64,000 nt of DNA from FEN-1099 sp964511015 (GTDB lineage: Bacteria > Lernaellota > Lernaellaia > Lernaellales > Lernaellaceae): NCBI GenBank assembly GCA_964511015.1, contig CAZEDX010000008.1:23016-87015 (forward strand). The letters are read 5' to 3'. Of the stretch, positions 55,112-63,886 are shown piece after piece. The translations under genes and the position numbers were made by a program. How positions within the stretch are numbered: the first letter of the stretch is position 1; each line of letters opens with the position of its first letter. The notes under the pieces are model-generated. The model was not told where the DNA came from, did no database searches, and saw only the letters and a program-made list of their open reading frames with translations.

Positions 55112-55140
55112 TGCCCCCTTTTCGACACTTCGGCTATAAT
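55112..55140 (+). promoter_or_regulatory. promoter of the VWA gene
   Basis: A perfect -10 TATAAT (55135-55140) with a weak -35 (TGCCCC, 17 bases upstream). Leader ~25 bases with AAGGGAAAAG before ATG 55173. Bases 54965-55111 hold nothing else I can support. Confidence 0.5.
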
Positions 55141-55172
55141 CGAGCCCGCCTACGGGCAAGGGAAAAGCACCG

Positions 55173-56897
55173 ATGCACACGCTCAGCCGCTTGGCCCAGG
55201 TCGACCGCCCCGCCGCTCCGGCAGACCCGGCAGCACAGCCGCCGATCGACCGCGACTTCGACGAGTTCCTCGACCTGTTCGAGGATCTACGCGGCTTGGT
55301 GCCGGCCTCGTTCTTCCTCTTATTTAAAATCGCGCGCGTGCTCAAAACGCCCGACGGCAAATTGACCAACCAACTGCAGGGCTTCTACGACATCTGCCGC
55401 AGCGCCGACCGGATGGCGCAGACGACCCAGGCCAAAACAACCCGCTTCAGCCGCGAGGTGCCGATTCTTACCGGCCACGATCCGCAATTCGGCCAACGCC
55501 GCATCACGGGCGTGGAGGAGATCGGTTCGGTCAAACCGGTCGACGTCGCCATCGAGGATTTCACGGAACTTTTGCGCAAGGCGGAAGAACGCCAGCTCGA
55601 CATCCGCGTACTGCTCAAGAGCAACGAGAAGAAGGCGGAAGACGAACTCGCGCCAATCCGCGACGGCGGCTCGCGCCAGATGGGCAACGCGGCGGAGCAG
55701 AAGCTCTATCTCCTGCTCGACCGCAGCTTTTCGATGTGGGAACAGCACAGGTTCTTATACGCTAAAGTGCTGGCGATCGAGTTCCTGCGCCGCAAAAAAG
55801 GCACCGGTGCGCGGCTGTTCTACCGTGCCTTCGACTACGAAACCTATGAACTGCAGCGCGTGGTGGGAAAAGCCGACTTCGACAATCTCATCCGCCACCT
55901 ATTGTTCATCGAACCGGGCGGCAAAGGCACCGACATTCAACTCGCGCTGATGACGGCAATTCAGGACATCCGCTTCGACGGCATGCTCGACAAGGCCGAG
56001 ATCATGCTGATCACCGACGGCTGCGACCACATCGAGGTCGACCGGGTAAAGGAAGCGCTTGGCACGGACATTAAGATCCACATGCTCAAGATCGGTCGCG
56101 ACTCGCCCGAACCGTCGCCGTCGGAACTGAAAGACATGATCGAGAAGGACCACAGCATCGCCGGCCTCGATCGCGACCAGGTGAAGGATCTACACAAGCG
56201 CCACCTGATGCACCAATGGCGCGAGGTCACCACGACGCTGATCGAGGTCGACGACTTCGGCACCAACGATCTGAACTTCGGCAACGAGGAAATCGACTTC
56301 GCGCTGGCCGCCGCGCAGAAGGTGCTCGCGACGATCGACACCGCCGACGGCTCGGCGGTCGAGACGGCGTTCCGCAAGGCTTCGTTCGTCGAAGGTTTCC
56401 TCGAACTGCTGCTCGACAGCGCGGCAGGCTCGCCGGCCGTGGCGGCGCGGCGGGGCGAGATCGCCGTCATGCGCGAGAAGCTGAACGACTTCAAAGTGCG
56501 ACTTGCCGGCAAGCACATGATGCTGGCGGGCCTGCTGGCCGCCAAGGACCTGAAATTCGTCACCGACAAGAAGCTGCGCCGCGAGGCCAAGAAGGCCAAC
56601 CTGACGATGGACGACCTGGCGCGACTGCAGGAATCCGACACGCTGCACCTGAAGCTCAAGGTCGGCCTGGCCGGCGGACCGGGCGGCCCCGAACGCGAAG
56701 GGCTGTCGCTCTGGAAACTCTTGCGCATGATCGCGCGCAGCACCGTCGACGCCGTCGGCGGCTGGCTCACCGGCAGCAAAACGGTCGAGATCGAGGTCGA
56801 CGACGAAACCGGCGAACCGATCGAGCCGCCGCCAAAAGACAAGAAGAAGAAAAAGGACAAGAAAAAGGCCGAAGCGGAAGAGCCGCCCAAAGAATGA
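55173..56897 (+). CDS. VWA-domain protein, cytoplasmic
   Basis: 574 residues. Residues ~175-340 form a von Willebrand A domain with an intact MIDAS: D183-R-S185-F-S187 in LLLDRSFSMWE, GGKGTDIQ (Thr) and LITDGCDH (Asp). N-terminal ~170 residues are helical with no signal peptide; the C-terminal end is a long Lys/Glu tail (KKDKKKKKDKKKAEAE). The fold resembles VWA proteins that partner MoxR ATPases, but no MoxR gene is nearby. Ion-dependent protein binding is the likely activity. Confidence 0.78.
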   Translation: MHTLSRLAQVDRPAAPADPAAQPPIDRDFDEFLDLFEDLRGLVPASFFLLFKIARVLKTPDGKLTNQLQGFYDICRSADRMAQTTQAKTTRFSREVPILTGHDPQFGQRRITGVEEIGSVKPVDVAIEDFTELLRKAEERQLDIRVLLKSNEKKAEDELAPIRDGGSRQMGNAAEQKLYLLLDRSFSMWEQHRFLYAKVLAIEFLRRKKGTGARLFYRAFDYETYELQRVVGKADFDNLIRHLLFIEPGGKGTDIQLALMTAIQDIRFDGMLDKAEIMLITDGCDHIEVDRVKEALGTDIKIHMLKIGRDSPEPSPSELKDMIEKDHSIAGLDRDQVKDLHKRHLMHQWREVTTTLIEVDDFGTNDLNFGNEEIDFALAAAQKVLATIDTADGSAVETAFRKASFVEGFLELLLDSAAGSPAVAARRGEIAVMREKLNDFKVRLAGKHMMLAGLLAAKDLKFVTDKKLRREAKKANLTMDDLARLQESDTLHLKLKVGLAGGPGGPEREGLSLWKLLRMIARSTVDAVGGWLTGSKTVEIEVDDETGEPIEPPPKDKKKKKDKKKAEAEEPPKE

Positions 56898-56910
56898 GCC
56901 GGGCGGGCGT

Positions 56911-58077
56911 TTAGCCGTCCAGCGGTTTCCGCGCCAGTTGGCCGGCCAGCCCCAGTCGTTCGATCGCGCGTTTCCAGTCGAGCAGACCAAGCACGTAGTC
57001 ACAAGACGAACACGCACCTTGCTCCGTGATCCAGTGGACGCTCGGCTCCATCATGCCGAGCCGCACCAGGCGCCGGCGGCCGGCATGAACCCCCAGCGCC
57101 GGCCCGACGTAGTAACTGCCGCCGTACCGCGTATAGGTTAGCCATTCGGGCGTCTCGAACCGAAGTTCGGCCAACAGGCGTCGCACGACGACTCGGCCCT
57201 GACCTTTTCGAACCGTCAGCTTATCCGCGTCGATCTCGAGGCGGAGATTGCCGCCGGCCAGCCGCTGGTTGCCGAACCAGACGATGCCGCCGATCAACAA
57301 GAATATGCCGACCAGCGTCACCGCGTACGCGAGGTTGTCCGGCGCACCGAACCGGTCACGCATGGTCATGGCCAAAAACGAGACGGCGGCGGCGCCGAGG
57401 GAAAACGCGGCGATGAGCGGCACCCAGGTCTTCCATCGCGTCGTCGAGGGGACCAGCGAGACGCACAACTTCTCCTCTGTCTCGTGGTTCGGCGACGCCA
57501 TGGCCGTTTCCGCGCCCAGATCGACCAGCCCGGCGTTTGCCAGGTAGTCGACCAGGCGCCGGCTGGCTTCTTCCGTTTCCAGATACAACACGCAATCCTC
57601 GGCGCGGTGCGGCCCGTACTGCGCATCGGGGAGGACCAGATTCTTCAACCCGAACCAGCACGCCGTGCCGCGCGTGTCACGCAACGCCAGGACCGAGCCG
57701 AGCGTGCCGGCCAGGCGGTGCGACCATCGACCCGGCCGCGCGGGCGGCTGCGGCAGTGCATATTCGCGGCCGTCGACGCGCAAGCGGTTGCCGGTCAGTT
57801 CGAGGTCGCGCCGCCGCGGCTTCGTATACCACATCGTCATGGCGGTGCCGGCCAGCACCAACACGAACAGGCCGAGCGCGGGCCAGGGCCCGTCGCGCAA
57901 CCGGTCCAGAGCCTGAATCAATCGTTCTCCTTGCGCACGGTCGATCGCGCCGGTGCCCCACAAGGCCGCCGACACGACGCTGGCCAGTGACAACAAGCCG
58001 AAAAAGGCCATCGTGCCGTAGATCCACCCCAGGCTCTTGCGCGTAACGACGCGGAAGCCGGCACCTTCCTCGTACAT
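56911..58077 (-). CDS. membrane protein of unknown function
   Basis: 388 residues. Four hydrophobic segments in two pairs (~16-38, ~62-80, ~220-240, ~248-268), each pair followed by a beta-rich domain resembling the PH-like DUF fold of bacterial membrane proteins (ELTGNRLRVDGREYALPQPP; LRLEIDADKLTVRKGQGRVV). The two halves look like a tandem duplication of helix-pair plus PH-like domain. ATG 58077 has a GGAG site; the longer frame to 58140 is not needed. Cysteines cluster near the end (GACSSCDYV). Confidence 0.65.
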   Translation of the reverse strand: MYEEGAGFRVVTRKSLGWIYGTMAFFGLLSLASVVSAALWGTGAIDRAQGERLIQALDRLRDGPWPALGLFVLVLAGTAMTMWYTKPRRRDLELTGNRLRVDGREYALPQPPARPGRWSHRLAGTLGSVLALRDTRGTACWFGLKNLVLPDAQYGPHRAEDCVLYLETEEASRRLVDYLANAGLVDLGAETAMASPNHETEEKLCVSLVPSTTRWKTWVPLIAAFSLGAAAVSFLAMTMRDRFGAPDNLAYAVTLVGIFLLIGGIVWFGNQRLAGGNLRLEIDADKLTVRKGQGRVVVRRLLAELRFETPEWLTYTRYGGSYYVGPALGVHAGRRRLVRLGMMEPSVHWITEQGACSSCDYVLGLLDWKRAIERLGLAGQLARKPLDG

Positions 58078-58157
58078 GGGACAATCTCCGACCGTTGGCT
58101 GGAATGGGCGAATTATCGCACAGGAGCAAGACGGGCCCACGCCGGGAGCGTTAAATG

Positions 58158-58187
58158 AAAAGGGCTGTTCTCGCGAACAGCCCTTTT
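58158..58187 (-). terminator. bidirectional terminator downstream of atpE
   Basis: Perfect 13-bp palindrome arms AAAAGGGCTGTTC (58158-58170) and GAACAGCCCTTTT (58175-58187) around TCGC; A and T runs flank both sides, so it can end transcripts in either direction. It lies 18 bases beyond the atpE stop. Confidence 0.95.
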
Positions 58188-58204
58188 GGCGCTATGGTTT
58201 TCGA

Positions 58205-58528
58205 CTACAGTTTGAAGAACAGCAGGAAGCTGATCAGCAAGCTGTAGATGACCAGGGACTCGATCAGGGCGAGGCCGAGGATCATCGGGGTGAAAACCTT
58301 CTGGTACGCGCCAGGATTCCGGGCAATACCTTCGATTGCCGCGGCAGCCGCACGACCCTGACCGATCGCGCCGCCGAACGCCGCAATGGCAATGCCCAGA
58401 CCGCAGCTCAGACCGATCATTGCCTTCACGCTGCTGTCCAAATCTTTCCCTTCCTGCGCCAACGCCGTACCAGACAGCAACAGCAGTGAAGCCAACGCCA
58501 CGGTCATGATCAACACGGTCTTCTTCAT
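58205..58528 (-). CDS. atpE: ATP synthase F0 subunit c, with signal-like N-terminus
   Basis: 107 residues. An N-terminal signal-like segment (MKKTVLIMTVALASLLLLSGTALAQ) precedes the usual two-helix hairpin: GLGIAIAAFGGAIGQGRAAAAA, loop ARNPGA, then LALIESLVIYSLLISFLLFF. Glu in IES is the ion-binding carboxylate. The Gln in GQG, the Ser after Glu and the Tyr four residues on match three ligands of Na+-binding c-rings, but the fourth (Thr) is Leu, so the coupling ion is open. GGAGGAG ribosome site. Cotranscribed with atpB. Confidence 0.93.
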   Translation of the reverse strand: MKKTVLIMTVALASLLLLSGTALAQEGKDLDSSVKAMIGLSCGLGIAIAAFGGAIGQGRAAAAAIEGIARNPGAYQKVFTPMILGLALIESLVIYSLLISFLLFFKL

Positions 58529-58588
58529 CGTCTCCTCCGTTCGGTGCGTCCTAAACGGCCTCGGACCATTCCGCGGCCGCCAATAGCC

Positions 58589-59650
58589 TTAGTGCTCCTT
58601 GGCCGTCGCCAAGCCGATATAGACCATCGTCAACAGGCAGAACACCAGCGTCTGCACGATAGCCACCAGCAAGCCCAGCGCGAGGAACGGCAACGGGTAG
58701 ATCAGCGGCAGCGCGGCGAAGCTCATGAACACCGCGAACACCTTGTGGTCGCCGAACATGTTGCCGAACAGACGCAAGCTGAGCGACATCGGCCGGGCGA
58801 AGTGGCTGATCGTTTCGATCGGCACCATCAGCGGGGCCATGATGTATTTCATCTTGCCTTCGAGCGGACCCATGAAGTGCGCGAGGTACTTGCCCACGCC
58901 GTGGGTCTTCATGCCGTAGTAGTGATAGAGCACAAACACCACGATGGCCATCGAGGCGGTGGTGTTGAGGTTGTCGGTCGCGGTGTAGAAGCCGGGCACC
59001 AGACCCAACAGGTTGTTGAACAGAATCACAAAGGCCAGTGTGCCGAGCAGCGGCAGGTACTTCTGCGAGCCGTGGCCGATGATCTCGTCCATCAGGCCCA
59101 GCACGGTCTGCACGATCATTTCCAACATGTTCGCGCCGGACACGCCCGGACGCGGCGCCGGGTCTTCGTTCAGCATCTTCTTGTACTTGGCTCCGACCGT
59201 GATCGAGAAGATCGTGATCAGGCACAGCACGAAGAACATGATCATTACGTGCAACAGGCCGTGGCTGTTGTACATGTGGTGCTGCGATTCGGGTACCGTC
59301 TTGCCCATCCAGCCGTACACGGTTTCGGCCACGCCCAGCGTCCATTCCATCGGAATCAGATTGAACACCGTCCAGTGCTCGCTCTTCTTCGGCTCGGCGC
59401 CGCCTTCGGCCGCGGCGGCCTCACCTTCCGGCGCGGCAGCGGGTTCCGCGGAAACGGCCGCCGGTTCTGCGCCCAAGGCGGGAGCAGCACCCGGCGCGGC
59501 TTCAGGCGCGGGCTGCGTCGTGGTCGGACCGATCAAGCCGGAGCCCTGCGTGGGCGCGGGCGTGATTGCAAAACTACCTTGCGCAAAGACAACAGCGGCA
59601 GAACAGACGAGGGTCAGGATGACCAGGGACAGAACACGGGAAAGCTTCAT
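58589..59650 (-). CDS. atpB: ATP synthase F0 subunit a
   Basis: 353 residues. A signal-like segment (MKLSRVLSLVILTLVCSAAVVFAQG) and an Ala/Pro/Glu-rich stretch (~35-100) precede the conserved core. The core has GLVPG, RPMSLSLRLFGNMFGDH with the essential Arg, and LGLLVAIVQTLVFCLLTMVYI. The core is typical of subunit a; the ~100-residue periplasmic extension is unusual. ATG 59650 has AGGAG upstream; a GTG at 59674 overlaps the previous stop. No b, delta or F1 genes follow. Confidence 0.92.
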   Translation of the reverse strand: MKLSRVLSLVILTLVCSAAVVFAQGSFAITPAPTQGSGLIGPTTTQPAPEAAPGAAPALGAEPAAVSAEPAAAPEGEAAAAEGGAEPKKSEHWTVFNLIPMEWTLGVAETVYGWMGKTVPESQHHMYNSHGLLHVMIMFFVLCLITIFSITVGAKYKKMLNEDPAPRPGVSGANMLEMIVQTVLGLMDEIIGHGSQKYLPLLGTLAFVILFNNLLGLVPGFYTATDNLNTTASMAIVVFVLYHYYGMKTHGVGKYLAHFMGPLEGKMKYIMAPLMVPIETISHFARPMSLSLRLFGNMFGDHKVFAVFMSFAALPLIYPLPFLALGLLVAIVQTLVFCLLTMVYIGLATAKEH

Positions 59651-59670
59651 CGAGATGATCTCCTGGCAGC

Positions 59671-60108
59671 TCACAACTTGTCAAAAGTGGTCTCTTTGCC
59701 ACGCGGTTTATAACCGATTTTTCCGCGCCCGTCTACATCGTCCCAACCGATGAATTTTTCTTCGGTTTTTTGCCATTCCTCATCGACCATATCGGGAAAA
59801 CCTTGCAAGATTGAGTAAATGATCGAGAGGATGATCGCCACGACGATGACGGACATGCTGATCACGAACGAAGGGACATTGACCAACTGGTAGTAGACGA
59901 TGATGAAGCACAACATGATGAGTATGACAAACTTGATCCACATCAACACGAAGTAGTGCAACTTGATCTTCTTCGGGTTCTCCACGATCTTGCGCCCGAT
60001 GATCACCAGCAAGCGGAAATTGAGTAGGCTCAAGCCGCCGCCGACGAGCGTGCCGGTGACGACGCCGAAGTTCCGGCCGGTCTGCCAGAGGATGACGGCG
60101 GCAATCAC
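59671..60108 (-). CDS. ATP synthase subunit I (AtpI/AtpZ-associated)
   Basis: 145 residues from the only standard start, GTG 60108. That start lies inside the first membrane helix: the open frame continues upstream (RITERNTLIFVSRIGVLVYAVFV) to the AtpZ end, where only ATT 60183 or CTG 60189 could serve. The family usually starts before this helix, so a rare start codon or a re-examined sequence is likely. Four helices and SLLNFRLLVIIGRKI fit subunit I, which helps assemble the c-ring. The C-terminus extends with a charged tail. Confidence 0.75.
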   Translation of the reverse strand: MIAAVILWQTGRNFGVVTGTLVGGGLSLLNFRLLVIIGRKIVENPKKIKLHYFVLMWIKFVILIMLCFIIVYYQLVNVPSFVISMSVIVVAIILSIIYSILQGFPDMVDEEWQKTEEKFIGWDDVDGRGKIGYKPRGKETTFDKL

Positions 60109-60178
60109 AAATACGGCGTAAACCAGAACCCCGATGCGAGAGACGAAAATCAGGGTATTGCGCTCGGTGATGCGCGTC

Positions 60179-60433
60179 TTAATCTTCAGGGCGCGGCTCC
60201 TCTCCCATCTTCTTCGCGCGCTGATAGGCCACCCACACCGCCTTTGCCGCCGCGCCGAAACCGAAGAAGGTCCAGATGATGGTCATGACCGGGCCGGTGC
60301 CCAACCATTTGTCGAGGTAGTAGCCGACGACGTAGCCGATGGCCACGCTGAGGCCCATCTCCAGGCCGACCGAGCCCAACGACGCGCCTTCGCGCATCGC
60401 GTTCATATCCAACTTGGTGCGTTTTTCCGGCAT
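60179..60433 (-). CDS. AtpZ-like small ATP synthase accessory protein
   Basis: 84 residues from ATG 60433. Two membrane helices, GLEMGLSVAIGYVVGYYLDKWLGT and GPVMTIIWTFFGFGAAAKAVW, the pattern of AtpI/AtpZ (Fe-S/Mg2+ gate-like F0 accessory). First gene of the F0 set; the frame extends upstream but the hydrophilic start MPEKRTKLDMN and GGGGG site point to 60433. Confidence 0.8.
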   Translation of the reverse strand: MPEKRTKLDMNAMREGASLGSVGLEMGLSVAIGYVVGYYLDKWLGTGPVMTIIWTFFGFGAAAKAVWVAYQRAKKMGEEPRPED

Positions 60434-60511
60434 CAAACCCCCGGACAAGGTGGGCATCTTACCACAGCCGCCGCCTTTTTCCATTGTCCGCGCTTTCTGC
60501 TATTAAGGGGC

Positions 60512-60832
60512 ATGTCGAATCCGTTTTCCCGCCCCGCCTCCCGCCGATTGCTGATTGTCGCGTGCCTCGTGTTTGCGCTGGCCGCGATCGACGCCCAACG
60601 CGCGCCCCAGCGGCAATGCGGCACGCGTCTGGCGCTGGCGGCAATCAACGCCTGGCAACGCCTTTCCCCCGTGCTGGTCGCAAGCGGCGGCTGCCTGTAC
60701 ACGCCGTCGTGCTCGGTTTACGGCGAATTGGCCGTGCGGCGCTATGGCGGCTATCGCGGGTCCTACCTGGCCTTGCGGCGCATCATGCGCTGCAGCCGGT
60801 GGGCCACGACCACCGGCGAGGACTGGCCATGA
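60512..60832 (+). CDS. YidD-like membrane protein insertion factor
   Basis: 106 residues. Shows the YidD hallmarks: INAWQRLSPVL, CLYTPSCSVYGELAVRRYGGYRGSYLALRRIMRCSRW. An N-terminal signal-like helix and a short extension (SNPFSRPASRR) are additions to the ~75-residue family norm. ATG 60512 has an AAGGGG site. It is not in its usual rpmH-rnpA-yidC setting but beside a lipoprotein gene and the F0 operon. Overlaps the next gene (ATGA). Confidence 0.75.
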   Translation: MSNPFSRPASRRLLIVACLVFALAAIDAQRAPQRQCGTRLALAAINAWQRLSPVLVASGGCLYTPSCSVYGELAVRRYGGYRGSYLALRRIMRCSRWATTTGEDWP

Positions 60833-62025
60833 AACGCGCGCTGTTGTTGCTGTTGCTGGCCGGCCTCGCGTTCGCCTGCGACAATCTAGCCACGCACGAA
60901 CGGACGCGGCAGCCCTCGACCATGCGCGTCATGCACACCCCCAAGCCCGCGCCGACACACCTGCGTGCCCATTTGGTGCGCGAGCAAATTCCGGTCTGCC
61001 GCCGGCCGATGGACCTAGCTCTGTCCGCCGACGGCCGCCGTTTGTTCGTCGCGTGCGCTGGTTCGAACCAGGTGGTCGCGGTCGACACCGAAAGGCTCGA
61101 CCTCGATTGGGCCAGCCAGCCCGGCGACGAACGCCCGTTCCGCGTGGTCGCCGACCCGCGCCGCGACCGCGTTTACGCGCTTGGTCTGAACGGCCGTTTG
61201 CTCTCGGCGTTTGACGGCAGTACCGGCGCCGAGATCGAACGCCTGCCCGTCGGCAGCCACGTCACCGACTTGGCGCTGGTGCCCGGCCGCGACCGGCTGG
61301 TGGTGACTGCGACCAATCCGCCGCAGGCCTCGCTGGTCAATCTCGAGACACTGGCCGTCGACGGCGAAGTGCTCTTTCCCTCGCCGCCCGGCTCGCTGGC
61401 CATGCGCCCCGACGGACAACTGGCCGCGGTGAGCTGCGGCATCTGGGAAGTCACCGTGGGCGGCACGCGGCCATTATTTGAACCGATCTATCTTTTCGAC
61501 CCGAACGTCGCCGGCCGTACCAACGACCAACTCCGGTTCGGCGGCAGCCAAGCGCGCCAGGGCTTGTTCACGCGCGGGGGGTCTATTCTGCTGGTGCCCA
61601 GCCGCCAGACCGCGTCGGTCGCGGTATTCAACGTCGACCAGCGCCGGTTGTTGCACTCGATCCAGGTCGGTGCCGCGCCGGAAAAGATTGTCGCCACCCC
61701 CAACGGCCAATGGGCCTTCACGCTGGATTCCGGCGCGCACTCGACCACGCGCCTCGACCTGATTCGCTACGAGGCTTCGGGCAAAGTGGACCTGCCCGCC
61801 AACCCGCAGGATCTGGCTGTTGCGCCCGACGGCCTCGAACTCTATGCCCTGCTCTCGCGTGGTGGAAAGAACCGGGGAGAAGTGGCCGTGATCGACGTCG
61901 AAACCCCGGCCATCATCACCCGAGTCCTGGTCGGGGCCGACCCTTGCCGCATTATTGTTTCTCCCCGCGGTCGTCGGGTCTACGTAGCCAATTTCATAGC
62001 CAATACCGTCAGCATCCTGGAATAA
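60829..62025 (+). CDS. beta-propeller lipoprotein (YVTN-like repeats)
   Basis: 398 residues. Signal with lipobox LAGLAFAC, then six to seven ~40-residue repeats with the YVTN core (LFVACAGSNQVVAVDTERLD; VYALGLNGRLLSAFDGSTG; VYVANFIANTVSILE at the end). Such proteins are surface-exposed propellers of unknown ligand. Coupled to the YidD-like gene by ATGA. Confidence 0.8.
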   Translation: MKRALLLLLLAGLAFACDNLATHERTRQPSTMRVMHTPKPAPTHLRAHLVREQIPVCRRPMDLALSADGRRLFVACAGSNQVVAVDTERLDLDWASQPGDERPFRVVADPRRDRVYALGLNGRLLSAFDGSTGAEIERLPVGSHVTDLALVPGRDRLVVTATNPPQASLVNLETLAVDGEVLFPSPPGSLAMRPDGQLAAVSCGIWEVTVGGTRPLFEPIYLFDPNVAGRTNDQLRFGGSQARQGLFTRGGSILLVPSRQTASVAVFNVDQRRLLHSIQVGAAPEKIVATPNGQWAFTLDSGAHSTTRLDLIRYEASGKVDLPANPQDLAVAPDGLELYALLSRGGKNRGEVAVIDVETPAIITRVLVGADPCRIIVSPRGRRVYVANFIANTVSILE

Positions 62026-62053
62026 TCAGGACGAAAAAGCCTTATCATTTCGC

Positions 62054-62083
62054 TGGACAAGGACTCCTCAATTCGGGTAGAAT
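62054..62083 (+). promoter_or_regulatory. promoter with a ~206-base leader
   Basis: TGGACA (62054-62059), 18 bases, TAGAAT (62078-62083). Transcription would start near 62090, so the following gene has a leader of about 206 bases, in which GCCGCC/GGCGGC around 62231-62247 forms a small hairpin. The 62026-62295 gap holds no gene. Confidence 0.4.
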
Positions 62084-62295
62084 GATCTTGTTCTTCCACA
62101 GGCGCCTACGTGGAGTACGTGAAGGCGGCCTGTTCAGTTCACCAACGGTCCCGGTTCGCGGTCTAGAGAAAAAGTGGACGCGAGGGATCGGTGACGCCCC
62201 GCAAACAGTGAAGAGAATGCGTGGCCCAAGCCGCCGGTGTGGCGGCAGTATGATTGAGTACTAACAACCGGTAACAACGTCAGGAACACATTGCA

Positions 62296-62838
62296 ATGGC
62301 ACATCATTCCGGCCAGTCCCGGGACCGTAACCGCAACAAGCGCAACAATCAGCAGGGCGGTCACCAGCACCGGCACGGGCGCACCAACGGCGCCAATCAC
62401 CACCGAGCTCCGACGAGCCTGCTGCCGCTCGATCCTTTCACCCTGTTTGGCGCGCTGTACCTCGGCCTGACCGACGGCGACCACTACCGCCCGCTGCAAC
62501 TCAACGACCTCGCCCGCCGTTTCGGTGTTGGGGTGGCCGAGCTGAAAGACAAGATCCACGAATTCGGCTTGGATCGCGAATCGCTCAAGAAGTCGGGCTT
62601 TGACCTCGAGATGGCGCAGCTCGATATCCGTGTTGCCCCCGAGGGCATCAGCCGCCGCGAACTAGCCAAGACCTGGTACGAAGAGCTGCGCAAGGTGCTG
62701 CCCGAAACCGCGGTCGCCCCGCCGGCGCCCCAGCCGTCCGTTTCCGCGGCCGTGTTGCCCACCGTCCGCACCCCCGAGCCGCCGCCGGCAACCGAAGAGA
62801 CGATGCCGCTGTTCGATGAGGATTTCCTGGATCCTTGA
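62296..62838 (+). CDS. unknown protein with disordered His/Asn-rich N-terminus
   Basis: 180 residues. N-terminal ~37 residues are polar (SGQSRDRNRNKRNNQQGGHQ), rich in His, Asn, Arg and Gly, and resemble RNA-binding or condensate-forming tails. A small helical domain (~40-130: SLLPLDPFTLFGALYLGL, LARRFGVGVAELKDKI, LDIRVAPEGISRREL) follows with a winged-helix feel; the end is Pro/Ala-rich. No family recognised. A role at nucleic acid is a guess. Confidence 0.5.
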   Translation: MAHHSGQSRDRNRNKRNNQQGGHQHRHGRTNGANHHRAPTSLLPLDPFTLFGALYLGLTDGDHYRPLQLNDLARRFGVGVAELKDKIHEFGLDRESLKKSGFDLEMAQLDIRVAPEGISRRELAKTWYEELRKVLPETAVAPPAPQPSVSAAVLPTVRTPEPPPATEETMPLFDEDFLDP

Positions 62839-63100
62839 GAAGGTTCGGGAACCAACTTCGTTGATCAATTGGATATGTTGAATCTTGCCCGTGCCTCCTG
62901 AACTCCGGAGTTTGGGAAGCATAGGACGTGTTGATAGGAATGGCGAAGACCTGGTTCTCAAACGACGCTCATCGCCGATTGGAATCCTGTTCGTCCTATC
63001 ATTCCTACAATTCCCATCATTCCCCCTCTCGCTTGCACAATAGCCCTATATCGGTGTCTACTTCGGTGTAATCTGTAGTAGTCCTCGCACGGAGCACCAC

Positions 63101-63886
63101 TTGCCCAAACCGACGCGATCGAAACTGAACACGAGGCACCTGCCGCTCGGCCTCGCGATCCTGTATGAGGACGAAGACATCCTCGTCGTCGATAAACCGC
63201 CGGGCCTGTTGACCACCGATAATGACGACGAGAAGGAACGCACGGTCTACCGCGCGTTGACCGACTACGTGCGCAAAGGCCAGTTCCGTTCGACCAAGCA
63301 CGTGTATGTCGTGCACCGGCTCGACCGCGAGGCGTCCGGGATTCTCGTTTTCGCCAAGGGGCCGCATTCGCGACAAAAGTTGCGCGATCATTGGCCCGAG
63401 GTGACCAAGACCTATCTCGCCGTCATTCACGGCCACCTGTCGAAGAAGGCCGACACGATTACGTCGTTCCTCACGGAGAACAAGGCGTTTCACGTCTATG
63501 CGACCACCGACCCGCGCAAGGGCCTCATTTCGCGCACGGCGTACAAAGTGTTAAAGGAGACCAAAGTCTTTTCGCTGCTCGAAATCAATTTGCTCACCGG
63601 CCGCAAGCATCAGATCCGCGTGCACCTGGCCGACACCGGCCACCCGATCGTCGGCGATCGCAAGTACGGCGAGAAAGACCTGGAACACAAGCGCCTCGCG
63701 CTGCACGCGCTGTCGCTGTCGTTCAAACACCCCTACACCGGCGAACCGATGAGCTTCACCACGCCGGTGCCGGACTACTTCGCGAGTCTGGTGGGCGAAT
63801 TCGAATTGACCGCGGAAACCAAGCCAGCGCCGGAAGCGAAACGGCCCAGAAGGCCAGACACCAGGAAAGCGCGGCCGAGGAATTAG
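63101..63886 (+). CDS. RluA-family pseudouridine synthase
   Basis: 261 residues. HRLDREASGILVFAKG contains the catalytic Asp motif; EDEDILVVDKPPGLL, GRKHQIRVHLADTGHPIVGDRKYG and LHALSLSFKHP are family blocks. The C-terminus is a Lys/Pro/Arg tail. TTG start with GGAGC upstream; no N-terminal S4 domain. Isomerises a uridine in rRNA or tRNA. The 262 bases before it (62839-63100) hold no gene; the last 114 bases of the window likewise. Confidence 0.9.
   Translation: MPKPTRSKLNTRHLPLGLAILYEDEDILVVDKPPGLLTTDNDDEKERTVYRALTDYVRKGQFRSTKHVYVVHRLDREASGILVFAKGPHSRQKLRDHWPEVTKTYLAVIHGHLSKKADTITSFLTENKAFHVYATTDPRKGLISRTAYKVLKETKVFSLLEINLLTGRKHQIRVHLADTGHPIVGDRKYGEKDLEHKRLALHALSLSFKHPYTGEPMSFTTPVPDYFASLVGEFELTAETKPAPEAKRPRRPDTRKARPRN

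Noticed and set aside
60134..60511. upstream extension of the YidD-like frame across the AtpZ gene
   Set aside because: The part before ATG 60512 is antisense to atpZ and shows no YidD features; a ribosome site lies directly before 60512.
63000..63040. ATTCC-rich short repeats before the pseudouridine synthase gene
   Set aside because: Only two or three imperfect copies of an ATTCC-type unit; too short and irregular to call a repeat element.
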